From: Odobenus rosmarus divergens
Lineage: Eukaryota; Chordata; Mammalia; Carnivora; Odobenidae
NCBI RefSeq assembly: GCF_000321225.1
Contig: NW_004450583.1
Span: 226,495-290,494, forward strand
Direction of reading: 5' to 3'
DNA length: 64,000 nucleotides
The notes below the pieces were generated by a model. That model ran no database searches. It was not told the origin of the DNA and saw only the letters and a list, made by a program, of their open reading frames with translations. Shown here piece after piece: positions 62,360 through 64,000 of the stretch. The position numbers were made by a program, and so were the translations under genes. Within the stretch, counting starts at the first letter, position 1. Each line of letters opens with the position of its first letter.

Positions 62360-63180
62360 CTTTCCCTGGATTTCTTTTTTTATTGTGATATTCACATAAC
62401 ATAGAATTTACTCCTTTAAAGTGAACAGTGAAGTGGTTTTTAGTATATTCACAAAGTTGTGCAACCATCACTACTGACTAATTTCAGGACATCTTTATCA
62501 CCCCCAAAAGAAGTCCATACACATTAGCTGTCACTCCCCAACCCTCCAGTCCCTCAGCCCTCTGAGAACCACCAATCTGCTTTCTGCCTGTGTGGATTTG
62601 CCTATTCTGACATTTCATAAATGAATCATACAGTATGTGACCTTTTGTCTCTGGCTTATTTTACCTCACATATTTTCAAGGTTTAGCCATGTTTTAGCAA
62701 GTATCAGTACTTCTTTTTTTATTGATGAATATAATTCCAAAAATACCAAAATTTTGTTCATCTCTTCATCAGTTGATGGACATTTGGGTTTTGTTTTTTG
62801 ACTATTATGAATAATGCTACTATGAATATTTGTGTACATATGTTTTGAATATTCTTACATATATACCTGGGAGTGAAATTGTTGGATCATATGAAAACCA
62901 ATTTTTTTTTTTTTTTATAGATTTTATTTATTTATTTATTTGACAGAGAGAGACACAGCGAGAAAGGGAACACAAGCAGAGGGAGTGGGAGAGGGAGAAG
63001 CAGGCCTCCCGCAGAGCGGGGAGCCCGACGTGGGGCTCGATCCCAGGACCCTGGGATCATGACCTGAGCCGAAGGCAGACGCTTAACGGCTGAGCCACCC
63101 AGGTGCCCCGAAAACCAATTTTTTGAAGAATACATTTATCATTGATCTTTATTGCTATGATTATGTTTTTTAAGGCTTCT
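62360..63180 (-). mobile_element. L1 3' region, antisense, split by a SINE
   Basis: TATTGTGATATTCACATAAC, AAGTTGTGCAACCATCACTA and CTGGGAGTGAAATTGTTGGA. Confidence 0.65.
62908..63109 (-). mobile_element. Can-SINE, - strand
   Basis: Perfect target duplication GAAAACCAATTTTTT at 62893-62907 and 63110-63124. Close to consensus. Confidence 0.95.
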
Positions 63181-63354
63181 AGTTAGTATAGAGATAATGT
63201 TGATATTTTTCTTGTATTACACAAACACTTCATTGCAGGTATCACATCTATGTCAGAGTAGGTAATTACTTTGAAATCCATTATTTTGTTTTTAAGGTTG
63301 TGTCTTAATTAATAAAATCCAAGTTTTGAGATCAGAGTTGCAAATGCTACATAG

Positions 63355-63800
63355 AGTATTTTCTTAAAAACTTGAAACAACCTCAAATTTACAGGAAATT
63401 TATAAGTACAGTACAAAGAACTACCTTTCATGAATAATTTGGGAGTAAGTTACTGACATGATACCCCCTCATACCAAATATTTTTGTGTATTTCCTTCAA
63501 ACAAGGATACTACATGACCAGAGTATAAGCATCAAATCCTGGAAACTAACAGTGAAACGTGGCTATCATCTAATCTCTAGACCCCATTAAAATTTCACTA
63601 GCTGTCCCAGTAACGTCCTTTTATAGCAAAAGTTCACTTAATATTGTTATGTTTCTTTAGTCTCCATCTGGAATAGTTCCTCAATTTGTGATATCACAAA
63701 TACGAGCTTGTTTTTCTCATTGCATTCTATTTGGTGGCACATGGTTCCATTTGTCCCATTATTGATGATGTTCACTTTGATCACTTAATTAAGGTATGGT
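63355..63800 (-). mobile_element. L1 3' region, antisense
   Basis: CCCATTAAAATTTCACTAGC, TGTCCCAGTAACGTCCTTTT and AACTAACAGTGAAACG-type text of old L1 3' ends. Confidence 0.5.
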
Positions 63801-63847
63801 GTCTTACACCTTAATTTTTTTTCTGATGTTTAAAAGTATTTTATGGA

Positions 63848-64000
63848 GGGGCGCCTGGGTGGCTCAGTCGATTGAGCTAAGGTTTTGATCCCAGTTGGGT
63901 TCCCTGCTTAGGCTCAGGCCATGATCCCAGTTGGGTTCCCTGCTTAGTGGGGAGTCTGCTTCTTCCTCTCCCTTTGCCCCTCCCCCTGCTTGTGCTCTCC
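63848..64000 (+). mobile_element. Can-SINE, + strand, cut by window end
   Basis: Carries an internal 36-bp-period duplication: GATCCCAGTTGGGTTCCCTG occurs at 63887 and 63923. Confidence 0.9.

Larger units (their letters stand above)
53600..64000 (+). other. FAM149B1: FAM149B1 gene, 5' part (continues past window)
   Basis: FAM149B1 is a ciliary protein; its human defects cause a Joubert-type ciliopathy. Three coding exons (94 codons) are found: MISRYTRKAVPQSLEL, then ITKHAINHHPLPEQLDE, then ESDITQESPFTSADTGN and SSDFSWGYG. I recognise this N-terminus from the human protein. The DUF3719 domain is expected in later exons. The next expected exon (starting ELDQNATEK in human) was not found between 57779 and 64000, so intron 3 exceeds 6.2 kb. 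Confidence 0.9.
57779..64000 (+). other. FAM149B1: FAM149B1 intron 3 (partial)
   Basis: No exon found. It holds L1 and L2-like fragments, two hAT MITEs, a probable LTR, a GT/GA microsatellite and four Can-SINEs (listed separately). From 58,130 to 59,250 it is AT-rich sequence I could not assign. Confidence 0.7.

Overview
This is nuclear DNA from a carnivoran mammal. About fifty tRNA-derived Can-SINEs are scattered on both strands. Most have the non-canid type of head and CT-rich body, which I associate with bears, seals and mustelids; that narrower placement is an inference from repeat consensus sequences I remember. The rest of the repeat content is standard mammalian: L1, L2/MIR, hAT-type MITEs and LTR remnants. 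There are no prokaryotic operons, CRISPR arrays or phage genes.

Three genes are recognised, in the order and orientation I recall for human 10q22. NUDT13 is on the + strand, with its promoter near 7.45-7.76 kb and coding exons from 13,516 to 22,232. ECD is on the - strand, with 13 coding exons from 51,973 down to 24,575. FAM149B1 is on the + strand from 53,636 and runs off the window after three coding exons. I assigned every splice junction by GT/AG signals and codon phase. The reconstructed NUDT13 (350 aa) and ECD (642 aa) frames are complete and intact. FAM149B1 contributes its first 94 codons.

Layout: 1-7,440 is repeat-rich intergenic DNA. 7,445-7,764 is the NUDT13 promoter, a tandem duplication carrying paired ZNF143-type motifs. 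7,765-23,150 is the NUDT13 body and 3'UTR. About 23,150-24,575 is the short convergent NUDT13/ECD interval. 24,575-53,190 is ECD. 53,190-53,640 is a CpG-rich head-to-head promoter shared by ECD and FAM149B1. 53,640-64,000 is the 5' part of FAM149B1.

The three genes have unrelated jobs: mitochondrial NAD(P)H pyrophosphohydrolase, an R2TP/spliceosome-linked cell-cycle regulator, and a ciliary protein. They share only genomic proximity and, for ECD/FAM149B1, a promoter. I found no undescribed gene system. The most unusual structure is an inverted duplication of about 230 bp (26,844-27,073 and 28,494-28,725) that brackets ECD coding exon 11. The second copy sits inside a perfect 32-bp inverted repeat. 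The same exon also has a Can-SINE inserted only 37 bp from its splice acceptor. Other notable points are the duplicated ZNF143 motif pairs, two chains of SINEs inserted into each other's target-site duplications, and an assembly gap whose two sides repeat the same 42 bp.
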